Shown: one piece after another, positions 18,879-29,396 of the stretch | Layout: each line of letters opens with the position of its first letter | Numbering within the stretch: the first letter of the stretch is position 1 | Source of the DNA: Phytohabitans houttuyneae | Lineage (GTDB): Bacteria > Actinomycetota > Actinomycetes > Mycobacteriales > Micromonosporaceae | NCBI RefSeq assembly: GCF_011764425.1 | Contig: NZ_BLPF01000004.1 | Coordinates: forward strand, 632,001-696,000 | Direction of reading: 5' to 3' | DNA: 64,000 bases | Position numbers and translations under genes: made by a program | The notes under the pieces: generated by a model | The model's database searches: none | Told to the model about the DNA's origin: nothing | What the model saw: only the letters and a program-made list of their open reading frames with translations

Positions 18879-18949
18879 GAGCTGCCGCGACGCCCGTCGT
18901 GGTCCGGACCGTTGCTCCCGCGGCCTCACCCTCCGCGGTCGGGCAGCTC
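18879..18949 (+). repeat. Structured intergenic repeat, copy 2
   Basis: Bounded by GAGCTGCC and its perfect complement GGCAGCTC, extended inward by CGAC/GTCG. Inside are GGTCCGGACC and GCTCCCGCGGCCTC, as in the other copies. Confidence 0.75.
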
Positions 18950-18961
18950 ACCCAAAAGAGC

Positions 18962-19020
18962 CTGTAGTGGTCCGGACCGTCGTTCAGGTCCGCGGCTCGG
19001 TGGGGGCGCGGAGGCTACAG
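18962..19020 (+). repeat. Diverged relative of the structured repeat
   Basis: The ends CTGTAG and CTACAG are inverted repeats. The interior keeps TGGTCCGGACCGTCG and then diverges from the family core. Confidence 0.45.
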
Positions 19021-19057
19021 CGCCGGGCGCGACGGAGGGTGTGGCTGGAGGCCGTGC

Positions 19058-19083
19058 GTGAGGCCGCGAGAGCAACGGTCCGG
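19058..19083 (-). repeat. Partial inverted copy of the structured repeat core
   Basis: On the minus strand, 25 of 26 bases match the core from CCGGACCGTTGCTC to CGGCCTCAC of copy 2. The flanking arms are missing. Confidence 0.55.
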
Positions 19084-19186
19084 CGCGAGACTGTCCACTG
19101 CGGAGGGTGGGGTGCGATCGAGGGATGACGCAGGCGGGTGCGCCCGGCCCCACGCCGAGCGCACCCGCGCCTAAGGAGATGGCTAG

Positions 19187-20767
19187 TTACTGTCCGCGGC
19201 TCGCCGGGTCCACGCGGGCCCAGCGGAGAAGGTCGGTCATCCGGAAGTTTCCGGGGGTGACGGACGGCAGGGTGGGCCTCCATGTGGGTTGGGTGCGCAC
19301 CCAACTGTTGGGGTCGAGCTGGAGCAGGCCGATGAACACCTCGGCCACGAGGCGGCCGCCGCACGGGCCCAGGGTCACGCCGTTGGTCATGCGCTCGGCT
19401 TCGGCCAGCACGTAGTACCAGAGCGGGGTGTGGTTTTCGAGGGCCACACCGTAGCCGGCAAGCTCCTGGAGCAGGAGCTGCGGGTAGCCCATGCGCTGGG
19501 CGATCAGCTGGCCCGCCGGCACGCCCCACGTCATCGTGCGCAGGAGGTTGCGGGTGGGCAGCGAGGTCGGCGGGTCGCCGCTCGCGATGGCGCCCAGCGG
19601 CAGGTTGAACAGCGGAGTGGAGATGCGGGTGTCGATGCGCTTGTTGGGCCGCACGTGCTGCGTCTGGTCGCCGCCGAAGTCGAAGAACGTCTGCCAGCCC
19701 ACGAAGCGGCGCCGGGCCCGCCTCCCGCCACGCAGGTCGACGGGGTCGGCCTGACCCTCACCGGCCGGGTCGAAGATGAAGCCGAAGAACGGCGTGCCGT
19801 CCGCGTTGCCAGCGAGGTTGAGGCGGTACGACGGGCGGATCATGCTGTGGCCGAAGCGGTACGCGATCTGGAACTCCACCGGGATGAAGGCCGGCGAGGG
19901 GTCCGGCCGGTACCAGCGGCGGCCGCCGCTGAGCACGGTGTTGACCATGGACTGACCGCAGATGTTCGGCAGGAACTCCCTGAGGATGATCCAGTGGTAG
20001 TGCCAGGTGAGCAGGCGCCTGGCCTGCGCAAACTGCTGGTCCGCCGGCACGCCCTGGCTGCGCAGCTGGTCGACGATCCGGTTGTGGGCGAGGATGAACG
20101 CGCTCTGGAAGCCGGAGATCATCGTGTTCTCGTCGTTGCGGGGGTCACCGATGATCGCCGTGCCGTTCGACTGGCGCGGCACATCCTCGAAGAGGCCGCC
20201 GTTTTCGATGCGCAGCTTGACGCGGTCGGGCTCGTAGAGGGTGGGGCTCGCGACAGGACCGCCGCCGTACACAGTGTCCAGGTCGAAGGAGGGCGTGCGG
20301 CTGTTCGGCGACGACTCCGGCGTGGTCGGGATGCCCAGCGGCGACGTCGTGTCGAACGTCATGTCGTGGTCGAGGAACTGGCCGAAGAACGTCACACCCG
20401 CCGTCATGTGGATTGTCGTGCCGTCCTGGCTGTCGCGGTTGTTGGGGCTGAGCTCGGGGTTGGTGATCAAGCGGATCGGGCCCTCCTGCAGAGGGTCCTT
20501 GGCGTCCATGAGGCCGCCCATGCGCCCGATGTCCATGAGCGCCGCCCGCCGCCGGTCGTCAGCGGGGATGAAGGGACCGAGGTCGGGGAACATGCGCCCG
20601 AAGCGGTCGGGTGGGGTCGCCGCGTAGGCCGCGTGTGAGCCGGTAAACGGAGAGGGTGCCGCGCCAATCGCTACTGCACCGGCCGCCGCTCCGCCGACGC
20701 GCGTAATGAAACCTCGCCGGCTGACGGAGGGTGTGGAGTCGGACCGGGGTCTACGTCGCGAAGGCAT
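19187..20767 (-). CDS. Tat-exported heme peroxidase (animal-type peroxidase family)
   Basis: A 526-residue secreted protein. A twin-arginine signal (SVSRRGFITRVGGAAAGAVA) occupies about residues 14-33. The peroxidase domain then shows the distal-side QFLDHDMTFD and the proximal His in AYRFGHSMIRPSYRLN, features of the bacterial animal-heme-peroxidase (An_peroxidase) family. Tat export fits a cofactor-containing enzyme folded before export. It probably oxidises halides or organic substrates outside the cell. The gene stands alone, and AAAGGCGG precedes the ATG. Confidence 0.88.
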   Translation of the reverse strand: MPSRRRPRSDSTPSVSRRGFITRVGGAAAGAVAIGAAPSPFTGSHAAYAATPPDRFGRMFPDLGPFIPADDRRRAALMDIGRMGGLMDAKDPLQEGPIRLITNPELSPNNRDSQDGTTIHMTAGVTFFGQFLDHDMTFDTTSPLGIPTTPESSPNSRTPSFDLDTVYGGGPVASPTLYEPDRVKLRIENGGLFEDVPRQSNGTAIIGDPRNDENTMISGFQSAFILAHNRIVDQLRSQGVPADQQFAQARRLLTWHYHWIILREFLPNICGQSMVNTVLSGGRRWYRPDPSPAFIPVEFQIAYRFGHSMIRPSYRLNLAGNADGTPFFGFIFDPAGEGQADPVDLRGGRRARRRFVGWQTFFDFGGDQTQHVRPNKRIDTRISTPLFNLPLGAIASGDPPTSLPTRNLLRTMTWGVPAGQLIAQRMGYPQLLLQELAGYGVALENHTPLWYYVLAEAERMTNGVTLGPCGGRLVAEVFIGLLQLDPNSWVRTQPTWRPTLPSVTPGNFRMTDLLRWARVDPASRGQ

Positions 20768-20884
20768 GCGCTGCCGCCTTTCGGAGCATTTGTGGGGAAC
20801 GAGCCGAATTGGCTAACTTGGATTCCTTCTAGAGTTTGGAACCGCTCCCACACACAGCGCAGGACCCCAAGGGGGTTTTAGCGA

Positions 20885-21583
20885 TCAGTCCGCGAGGAGA
20901 TCGACGACTGCCTCGACGTCGCTGAGGTCGTCGAGGACCACGTGCGCTCCGGCCGCCGCGAGCGCCTCTGCGGAGGTGCCGCCGGTGGCGACGGCCACGG
21001 CGGTGACGCCGTTGGCAAGCGCGGCGGTCACGTCGTACACCGTGTCGCCGACCACGATCACGTCGGACGGCGCGAACGCGTGACCGTACTTCGCTGCGGC
21101 CCGCTCGAGCGACCGCCGCACCAGCGTCGCCCGCACCACGTCGTCGGTGCCGTACCCGCCGATCTCGAAGTCCACGAACGCGGCGAGGTCGAACGCGGCA
21201 AGCTTGTCGACCGCCACCGGCCGGATGTTGCCGGTCACCAGCGTCTGCACGACCTGCGGTCGGGTGCCGAGCGCGGCCAGGACCTCGCGGGCGCCGGGCA
21301 GCACCCGCCCCTGGTGGGCGAGCAGCTCCCGGCGGGCGGCGAACTCGGCCGCGAACACGGTGAAGAACGCGTCCAGGTGCGGCTCGCAGTCGTCGATGCC
21401 GTGCATCGCAAACGTCTCGACCGCGATGTCCCAGTCGGTGCGGCCGGCCGGGTGCGCCATCTCCCGCCACACCACGCCGGTGACGGCGGTGAAGGCGGGG
21501 GCGTACGCCAGCCGGGCGACGCCACCGGCGGCCAGCAGAGTGTGATCGACATCCCACATGACGAGGCGGGTGGCACGAGACAT
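20885..21583 (-). CDS. HAD-family hydrolase (phosphatase)
   Basis: A 232-residue haloacid dehalogenase-like hydrolase. Motif I is DVDHT (Asp nucleophile, near residues 10-14), motif II is TGN in TLVTGN, and motif IV is VVGDTVYDV. A helical cap lies between motifs I and II, as in phosphoglycolate-phosphatase-like enzymes. The ATG at 21583 is chosen; a GTG at 21601 that overlaps the preceding gene is possible. The substrate is unknown. Confidence 0.85.
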   Translation of the reverse strand: MSRATRLVMWDVDHTLLAAGGVARLAYAPAFTAVTGVVWREMAHPAGRTDWDIAVETFAMHGIDDCEPHLDAFFTVFAAEFAARRELLAHQGRVLPGAREVLAALGTRPQVVQTLVTGNIRPVAVDKLAAFDLAAFVDFEIGGYGTDDVVRATLVRRSLERAAAKYGHAFAPSDVIVVGDTVYDVTAALANGVTAVAVATGGTSAEALAAAGAHVVLDDLSDVEAVVDLLAD

Positions 21584-21587
21584 GGCG

Positions 21588-22109
21588 TCAGTGTGCGCCA
21601 CCGCAGCACGGCGTGGGGTTGGGAAACTCGAACGGCGCCAGCCGACCGCCCGGTGCCGGCGTGGCGACCAGCGTCAGCTCGCCCTCCATCCACTCTGGAC
21701 GGACGAAGTCGCGGGTGACGATCTCCGTCGCGGGGTCGGCCACCGCCCCGCCGAGCACCTTCACGCGCGAGATCGCACTGCGCGCGAGCAGGTCGCCGAC
21801 CGTGACCGTGCCGGTGAGCGCCTCGACGCCCGCGAAGAGGAACGCCCGGCCGCCGCGCCGCGCGGCGTGGTCGGCGGCCGCCCGGTCCGCGGACGCGCGC
21901 AGGTCGTCGGGCACGTCCGGCAGGTCGGCCCAGGCACCGTCCGGCAGCGCGAGGCTCACCACGACATGGGGGTACGGCGCGCGCGCCAGATGCGTGCACG
22001 CCTCGACACCGGCCGGGAGGCCGAGCGTGTGGAGCCAGTGCTCAGCCTCCCGGTTCGCCCCGTGACCGAGGCCTCCCCCTACGTATCGAACGTGTTCGAC
22101 GTGACTCAA
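21588..22109 (-). CDS. Hypothetical protein with Cys-Cys C-terminus
   Basis: About 173 residues from a TTG at 22109; the true start is uncertain. It has no signal peptide or membrane span. EHVRYVGGGLGHGANREAEH opens the protein, and it ends in PTPCCGGAH, a possible metal-binding tail. I do not recognise the family. It lies between the PHP-domain gene and the HAD gene in the same direction, with near-overlapping ends, so co-transcription is likely. Confidence 0.6.
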   Translation of the reverse strand: MSHVEHVRYVGGGLGHGANREAEHWLHTLGLPAGVEACTHLARAPYPHVVVSLALPDGAWADLPDVPDDLRASADRAAADHAARRGGRAFLFAGVEALTGTVTVGDLLARSAISRVKVLGGAVADPATEIVTRDFVRPEWMEGELTLVATPAPGGRLAPFEFPNPTPCCGGAH

Positions 22110-23800
22110 CTCGGGAGCACCCAGATGGGGTTGCCGTAGAACCACAGGTCCAGCCACGGGTCGGCGTCACCGATCACGTCCATCGCCGGGCCCGACGGGT
22201 CGACAGCCGCACCGAGCAGGCCGGGCGCGCTGCGCTTGCCGTCGGTACCGCGCACCCGGACGTAGAACGGCTGGTCCACGCGGCCGAAGGAGTACGTGAA
22301 CGAGGCTTTGCCGGTCGCCTTGTTCACCTCGAAGGACTTGACCACCTTCGTGTCCGGTGCGGTGAAGGTGTCGCGGTCGGACACCGCACCCGTCACCGAG
22401 CCGGCGATCACGTCGACGCGCGCCAGCACCGGTACGAACTGGGCCCAGTTGGGGCCGTTCGCGAGGTCGATGTCGATGGTCAGCTCGACCTTCGTGCCCC
22501 GCCGCACGCGCATGACGCCGCCCAGCGGGGTGCCCGAGCCCGGCCGCCGGTCGCCGGCCACCCGGGCCCGCACGTCCAAGCCGCTGATCAGGCCGCCGTG
22601 GTCGACCCACACGCGGCCGGAGCGGATGCCGTCCATGACCGCGCGGTACGCGAACGACGTCGAGCCCACGTGTGTGCGGCTGTACTGGCCGGGCCAGTAG
22701 TCGCCGGCCTCGGTGAGCAGCGGGCCGTACACCGGGTCGTTGTAGCGGCCGTTGAGCTCGAAGTTGCCGTCCGGCCCGCGCTGCGACGTGTCGAGGTAGT
22801 TGACGTGCGAGTCCGAGTTGGCGCTGATCCACCACGCCTTGCCCTCGGCGAGCAGGCTGTCCCAGAGGCCGCCGACCGTGGCGGTCATCCAGTCGAAGCC
22901 GCCCCAGGTGCGGTAGCTCTCCAGCGGGTAGCCGGGGAACGAGGCCGACGAAGGGCTGCCCTCGTAGAAGCCGCGGCCGCCCGCGTTGCCATTGGGCAGG
23001 CCGGCCGCCTGGTGGCCGGGCGCGCCCTCGAAGCCCACCGCCACGCTCGGGTCGGCGTCGCGCCACGCCCGGATCTCGTGCGGCGAGTCGACGCCCCGGC
23101 GGGCCGGGTGGTTGGCGAGGAAGAGGGCGCCCTCGACGCGGCGGCGCTTTACGGCCTCGCCGAGAAACTTGATGCCGGCCACCGCCAGCGCCTCGTTTTC
23201 CGGCGTGGGGCTGCTCGCGCCCTTGACCGAGCCGTCGTACGCGTTTTCGAACTCCTTGAGCACCGCCACCTCGTTCCGCCCGGGGTGGACGAAGACGGTG
23301 CCGTGCTCGGCGGCCGGGATGTTCCACTCCAGGCCCTGGAAAACGAGCAGGTTGTCGAGCTCTTCACGGGTCGCGACGATGTCCGGGTTGACCTTCTCGA
23401 CGCCGATCTTGGCGTGCGTCACGCTGCCGTGGTCGGTGATGACGATCCAGTCCAGGCCGTACGCCCGCGCGTGCCGCGCCTGGTCGAGCACCCGGTACTG
23501 GGCGTCCGAGCTGTACTGCGTGTGGATGTGGTGGTCGCCGGCGAGCCACAGGAAGCCGCCCTTGCGGTCGTGGTCTCCGCTCGAACCGTGGTCGTGGTCG
23601 TCGCCGTGCGCGTGTGCGACGCCGGGCGTCGCGAGGACGCTCGCCGCCGCGCCGGCACCGAGAAGGCCGGCGCCGCGCAGGAAGCCGCGCCGCGAGACGT
23701 CCGCGGGCGAGAGCTCGCTGTCCGGGATGGACAGGTCGAGAGCCTCGGGTACGTCGGCGGGCTGCCCGCCGAGATCGTGATGGTGGTGGCCGTGGCCCAT
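22106..23800 (-). CDS. Tat-exported PHP-domain metallo-phosphoesterase-like protein
   Basis: A 564-residue protein. The extreme N-terminus is His-rich (MGHGHHHHD). A twin-arginine signal follows (SRRGFLRGAGLLGAG, near residues 36-50), then another His-rich stretch (HAHGDDHDHG). A PHP metal-binding domain starts near residue 90 (GDHHIHTQYSSDA, then VITDHGS), with further ligand blocks (LFLANHPARRG). It is expected to be extracytoplasmic and metal-dependent. The His stretches suggest zinc or another transition metal. The substrate is unknown. Confidence 0.82.
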   Translation of the reverse strand: MGHGHHHHDLGGQPADVPEALDLSIPDSELSPADVSRRGFLRGAGLLGAGAAASVLATPGVAHAHGDDHDHGSSGDHDRKGGFLWLAGDHHIHTQYSSDAQYRVLDQARHARAYGLDWIVITDHGSVTHAKIGVEKVNPDIVATREELDNLLVFQGLEWNIPAAEHGTVFVHPGRNEVAVLKEFENAYDGSVKGASSPTPENEALAVAGIKFLGEAVKRRRVEGALFLANHPARRGVDSPHEIRAWRDADPSVAVGFEGAPGHQAAGLPNGNAGGRGFYEGSPSSASFPGYPLESYRTWGGFDWMTATVGGLWDSLLAEGKAWWISANSDSHVNYLDTSQRGPDGNFELNGRYNDPVYGPLLTEAGDYWPGQYSRTHVGSTSFAYRAVMDGIRSGRVWVDHGGLISGLDVRARVAGDRRPGSGTPLGGVMRVRRGTKVELTIDIDLANGPNWAQFVPVLARVDVIAGSVTGAVSDRDTFTAPDTKVVKSFEVNKATGKASFTYSFGRVDQPFYVRVRGTDGKRSAPGLLGAAVDPSGPAMDVIGDADPWLDLWFYGNPIWVLPS

Positions 23801-23916
23801 GGGTCCGCTCCTCGTGTTCGCGATGATCCAGCGCTCAATCTGGTCCTCATCGGCGAACGGGAGGTGGCCTCACGGCTGCGCACATGCGAACATGCGCAGC
23901 CTGGCATGGTTGGCCT

Positions 23917-24662
23917 TCAGGTGACGGTGCCGGTCAGCAGCACGGCCGCGGCGAGCAGCAGCGCGCCGGCTATGAGGGCCGCGTCGGCGGCACGGAAGCG
24001 CTGCGTACGCGCCTGGCTGCGCGGACCGCCCCGGTCGAATCCGCGCGCGTCCATCGCCACCGCCAGCCGGGTGCCGCGCCGGATCGCGCCGACGAGCAGT
24101 CCGAACGCGGTCGAGACGAAAAGGCGCGCCGCGGCGGCAGGGTTGCGGCCGGCGTCCACGCCGCGGGCCCGCCGGGCGAGGCGGAGCAGCTGCCACTCCT
24201 GGCCGAGCAGCGGCACGAGGCGGAACGCGGCGAGCGCGCCGATCGCGAACCGGTACGGCGCACGCACGTTCTGCACGAGCGCGTCGGCGAGGTCGGTCGG
24301 ATCGGTGGAGGCGAAGACGAGCACGCCGGGCAGCGCGATCGCGATGACCCGCAGCGCGAGGCCGAGCGCGCTGCTGAGCACGCTCGTGGTGACCTCGACG
24401 GGACCGGCGTGAAAGAGCGTGTCGCCGGTGCGTTCGGCGGCGAAGAGCACCATCGTCAACGCGACGCCGGCCGCGCTGATCAGCAACGGCCACGCGCGGC
24501 GGGCGAGCGTGCGGTAGCCGACGCCGAAGAGCGGCACCAGCGCCAGCTCGACCGCGATGGCCACGGCCGGCGGCACCGGGTCGAGCGTCGTGACGAGCGC
24601 GACGGTGAAGACGAGCGCGGCGGCGACCTTGGCGACCGGGTTGCGGCGCGCGAGCACACCGC

Positions 24663-24666
<4 letters not shown>
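23917..24666 (-). CDS. ecfT: ECF transporter transmembrane component (EcfT / YkoC type)
   Basis: A 249-residue membrane protein with about five spans. The two cytoplasmic helices with the Ala-Arg-Gly motif appear as LARRARGVDAG and AVAMDARGFDRG; these couple the ATPases to the substrate-binding subunit. The ATG overlaps the ATPase stop (ATGA). It is the last gene of the TPP-riboswitch-controlled operon. Confidence 0.88.
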
Positions 24667-26035
<1,369 letters not shown>

Positions 26036-26039
<4 letters not shown>

Positions 26040-26608
26040 ACCAGCGCGCGTTCGCGGCCCGCGGGGAAGCGGTCGAGTACTCCGGTCTGTGCGAGCGCGC
26101 GGGTGAGGAGCCAGCCGCCAACGCCCGCGATGATCGCCGAGCTGAGCACGAGGAGCGCGGCGTACGCCCACTTCCAGGCGGCGCTCGTGTCGGGGTAGTA
26201 GTTGATCACGTCGAGCAGCGTGGCCGCGCCGCCGGCAAGCGCCCCACCCACGATCGCGGTCGGCAGTCGCCAGCTCCGGTAGCCGGTCGCGGCGAACGCG
26301 AACTCGCCCGCGGCGCCCTGGAACAGCCCGTACAGCAGGGTGACAAGTCCCCACGGCGAGCCGAAGAACGTCGAGACCGTGGCCGCCACGAACTCGGTGA
26401 AGATGCCCGCGCCGGGCTTGCGGATCACCAGGGGCCCGAGCACGGCGGGCACCAGCCAGATGCCGTAGATGAGCGCCCGCCCGGGCAGCGGGATGGCACT
26501 GGCCGGGCCGTCCCACAGCAGGCCCCAGGCCCAGAAGATGACGCCGAACGCGACACCCAGTACGGCCGCGACAACGACGTCGACGGTACGCCAACGGTTG
26601 TTGTTCAT
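26036..26608 (-). CDS. ykoE: ECF transporter S component, YkoE family (thiamine precursor uptake)
   Basis: A 190-residue membrane protein with about five or six spans, matching YkoE-type S components that bind hydroxymethylpyrimidine or thiamine. The TPP riboswitch just upstream supports the substrate. The ATG has a GGGAGG ribosome-binding site. It is the first gene of ykoE-ecfA-ecfT; the soluble YkoF component found in Bacillus is absent. Confidence 0.87.
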
Positions 26609-26678
26609 ATGAAAACCTCCCAGTCCTCGCGAACCAGGAGAAGACGCACGCCGGATGCTGGCGAGCCTGAGAATCGAC

Positions 26679-26768
<90 letters not shown>

Positions 26769-26835
26769 TTGTTTCCAGTCAACGTAACACCCGATACCCT
26801 GAGGCGGCCTGCGTGAGTGAAGGGGATTACCTGCT

Positions 26836-27882
26836 GTGACCGCCGCAGACCGTGCGACCGCCCAGCGGGCAGTGCCCGAGACTCCACCGCCGCCTCCCGA
26901 GGAGCCGCACGAGCCGCGCCGGCGGATCTTCGGTGACCGGATCGGCTCGGTCGAGGTCCTGGCGGTGCTGCTCGTCCTCCTCGTGCTCTTCCGGGGCCCG
27001 GTCGCCGACGCCATCTCCAACCCGCGCCTGCAGACCTGGACCACCGTCTTCGTGTCGGTGATGGTGCAGGCGGTGCCGTTCCTCGTCTTCGGCGTCGTGC
27101 TCTCCGCGATCATCGCGGTGTACGTGCCCCGCTCCTTCTGGGCCCGCGCGCTGCCCCGCCACCCCGCACTCGCCGTGCCGGTGGCGAGCTGCGCCGGTGT
27201 GGTGCTGCCCGGCTGCGAGTGCGGGGCGGTGCCGATCGCCGGCTCGCTGATCCGCCGCGGGGTCACGCCCGCCGCCGCGCTGGCCTTCCTGCTCGCCGCG
27301 CCCGCGATCAACCCGATCGTGCTGGCCGCCACGGCGGTGGCGTTTCCGAACAACCCGGAGATGGTGGTCGGCCGCGGCGTGGCGAGCCTCATCGTCGCCA
27401 TGATCATGGGCTGGCTGTGGCTTCGCCTCGGCAAGGCCGAGTGGATCCGGCTGCCGCACCGGCCCGACATCGAGGGCGCGTCAAAGGGGCGCGCGTTCTG
27501 GGCGTCGGTACGCCACGATGTCGTGCACGCGGGCGGCTTCCTCGTGCTGGGTGCCATGGCCGCCGCGACCATCAACGTCGTGGTGCCCGAGCGCTGGCTC
27601 CAGACGCTCGCCGACAACCCGGTCCTCTCGGTGCTCGCGCTGGCCGTGCTCGCCGTGCTGCTGTCGATCTGCTCGGAGGCCGACGCGTTCGTGGCCGCGT
27701 CGCTGTCCCAGTTCTCTCTCACGTCGCGGCTCGTCTTCCTCGTCGTCGGCCCGATGGTCGACCTGAAGCTCATCTCGATGCAGACCGGCGTCTTCGGCCG
27801 CCGCTTCGCGTTCCGCTTCGCTCCGGCGACGTTCGCGATCTGCATCCTCGTCGCGGTCGGAGTGGGGGCGGTAGTGCTATGA
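26836..27882 (+). CDS. DUF318/UPF0718-family permease (YcgR-like)
   Basis: A 348-residue membrane protein with about eight spans after a proline-rich N-terminus. The family signature is the Cys/Gly-rich region SCAGVVLPGCECGAVPIAGS near residues 118-138; LLAAPAINPIVL follows. Such permeases occur next to TIGR03943 proteins (YcgR/YcgQ in Bacillus). Metal or small-molecule export is suspected for the family. The GTG at 26836 has AAGGGG upstream. The stop overlaps the next start (ATGA). Confidence 0.8.
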   Translation: MTAADRATAQRAVPETPPPPPEEPHEPRRRIFGDRIGSVEVLAVLLVLLVLFRGPVADAISNPRLQTWTTVFVSVMVQAVPFLVFGVVLSAIIAVYVPRSFWARALPRHPALAVPVASCAGVVLPGCECGAVPIAGSLIRRGVTPAAALAFLLAAPAINPIVLAATAVAFPNNPEMVVGRGVASLIVAMIMGWLWLRLGKAEWIRLPHRPDIEGASKGRAFWASVRHDVVHAGGFLVLGAMAAATINVVVPERWLQTLADNPVLSVLALAVLAVLLSICSEADAFVAASLSQFSLTSRLVFLVVGPMVDLKLISMQTGVFGRRFAFRFAPATFAICILVAVGVGAVVL

Positions 27883-28607
27883 ACCGGCAGGCGCAAGCGG
27901 TCGTGATGCTGCTGCTCGGTGGCGCGATCGTCAGGGCGAGCGTGACCGACATGTACCTGCGTTACGTGAAGGAGTCGCTCCAGCCGTTTCTCATCGCGGC
28001 CGGGGTGGTCCTGATCGCCGGCGCGGTGATGACGCTCTTCTACGAGATCCTGCGTCCCAAGCCGCACGCCGACGAGCACAGCCACGACCACGGCGACGGC
28101 AAGCCGCACCGCGAGCCGTGGGTGGCGTGGCTGCTGATCCTTCCCGTGCTGGGGCTGCTGCTCGTCGCGCCCCCGGCCCTCGGGTCGTACGCCGCGGGCC
28201 AGGCCGGCACCGCCCTCTCCAGCCAGCAGATCTCCGACTACCCGCCGCTCCCGCCCGGCGACCCCGCCAAGATCAGCGTGCTCGACTACGCGTCGCGGGC
28301 CGTCTTCGACAAGGGCGTCTCGCTCGGTGACCGCACCGTTCAGCTCACCGGCTTCGTCGCGCAGGGACCCAACGGCGAGCCGATCCTGGCCCGCATCATC
28401 CTGAGCTGCTGCGCGGCAGACGGGCGCCCGATCAAGGTGGGCATGTCCGGCAACGCGCCCGCCGGGCTGGCCGACGACACGTGGGTCGAGGTGGTCGGCA
28501 AGTACACCGATCGGACCGTCACCGACCCGGTCAACGAGGAGACGATCCCCTACGTCGAGGTCGAGACCTGGACCCAGATCGACCCGCCCAAGCAGCCGTA
28601 TGAGTGA
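27879..28607 (+). CDS. TIGR03943-family membrane protein (YcgQ-like)
   Basis: A 242-residue protein. Two N-terminal membrane spans are followed by a His-rich cytoplasmic or linker segment (HADEHSHDHGDGKPH), a third span, then a soluble C-terminal domain with ARIILSCCAADGRPI. The family is the constant partner of DUF318 permeases. The His-rich loop and the Cys pair suggest handling of a transition metal; that is inference. Confidence 0.82.
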   Translation: MNRQAQAVVMLLLGGAIVRASVTDMYLRYVKESLQPFLIAAGVVLIAGAVMTLFYEILRPKPHADEHSHDHGDGKPHREPWVAWLLILPVLGLLLVAPPALGSYAAGQAGTALSSQQISDYPPLPPGDPAKISVLDYASRAVFDKGVSLGDRTVQLTGFVAQGPNGEPILARIILSCCAADGRPIKVGMSGNAPAGLADDTWVEVVGKYTDRTVTDPVNEETIPYVEVETWTQIDPPKQPYE

Positions 28608-29352
28608 GCTGAGCGCCGACGCCTATCTGCACGTCGTCACCGAGACGGTCCAGCGCGTCTCGGCGAGCCAGCGCGACGGCGTCGAAAAGGCCGCCGAGAT
28701 GATCGTCGCGGCGCTGCGCGGCGGCGGTGTGGTGCACGCGTTCGGCAGCGGGCACTCGGAGGCGTTCGCGATGGAGGTCGCGGGGCGGGCCGGCGGGCTC
28801 GTGCCCACCAACCGCATCGCGCTGCGTGACCTCGTGCTCTTCGGCGGCGAGCCGCCGAGCGTGCTCGGGCCGATGCTGGAACGCGACCCGTCGGTCGCCC
28901 GCCGCCTCTACGAGCTGGCGCCGGTCCAGCCCGCCGACATCTTCGTCTTCGCGTCGAACTCTGGCGTCAACGGCTCCATCGTGGAGTTCGCCACGCTGGT
29001 CAAGGAGCGCGGGCACGGCCTGATCGCGGTCACCTCGCTGGCCCACTCGGCGGGCGTCGACTCGCGCCACCCCTCCGGCCGCAAGCTCTCCGACATCGCC
29101 GACGTGGTGCTCGACAACGGCGCGCCGTACGGCGACGCCACCCTCCCACTGCCCGGCGGCGGCGCGGTGGGCGCGATCTCGTCGATCACCGCGGCGCTAC
29201 TGGCCCAGCAGGTGGTGGTGGAGGTGGTGCGCCGGCTGGTCGAGGCGGGCGAGGTGCCGCCGGTGTACCTGTCCGCGAACATCCCCGCCGGCGACGAGCA
29301 CAACAAGGAGTTGGAGGCCCGCTACGCCGGCCGCATACGCCGCGGCGCCTGA
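28600..29352 (+). CDS. SIS-domain sugar-phosphate-binding protein (UPF0309 type)
   Basis: A 250-residue cytoplasmic SIS protein. GSGHSEAFAMEVAGRAGG (near residues 48-65) is the first SIS phosphate-sugar loop, and VFASNSGVNGS the second. Members are annotated as sugar isomerase domain proteins. The ATG overlaps the TIGR03943 stop by 8 bases, so the gene is co-translated with the permease pair although the functional link is unclear. Confidence 0.82.
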   Translation: MSELSADAYLHVVTETVQRVSASQRDGVEKAAEMIVAALRGGGVVHAFGSGHSEAFAMEVAGRAGGLVPTNRIALRDLVLFGGEPPSVLGPMLERDPSVARRLYELAPVQPADIFVFASNSGVNGSIVEFATLVKERGHGLIAVTSLAHSAGVDSRHPSGRKLSDIADVVLDNGAPYGDATLPLPGGGAVGAISSITAALLAQQVVVEVVRRLVEAGEVPPVYLSANIPAGDEHNKELEARYAGRIRRGA

Positions 29353-29358
29353 GGTCGT

Positions 29359-29377
29359 GATCAAAATGGGTTTGATC
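29359..29377 (+). terminator. Hairpin after the SIS-domain gene
   Basis: GATCAAA, a 5-base loop, TTTGATC. It starts 7 bases after the stop and may end the permease/SIS transcript. It has no long T-run. Confidence 0.4.
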
Positions 29378-29396
29378 TTGGGCTTGGCTGGGCACT

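Larger units (their letters stand above)
18708..19186. other. 479-bp intergenic region made largely of repeats
   Basis: No convincing gene. It holds a perfect 16-bp palindrome (18851-18866), one full structured repeat (18879-18949), a related element (18962-19020) and an inverted partial copy (19058-19083). It separates two minus-strand genes and must contain the promoter of the 18707 gene. Confidence 0.7.

Noticed and set aside
20862-20880. Possible terminator (CCCC-AA-GGGG followed by TTTT)
   Set aside because: The T-run is on the plus strand, but both flanking genes are on the minus strand, so it cannot terminate either in the usual way.
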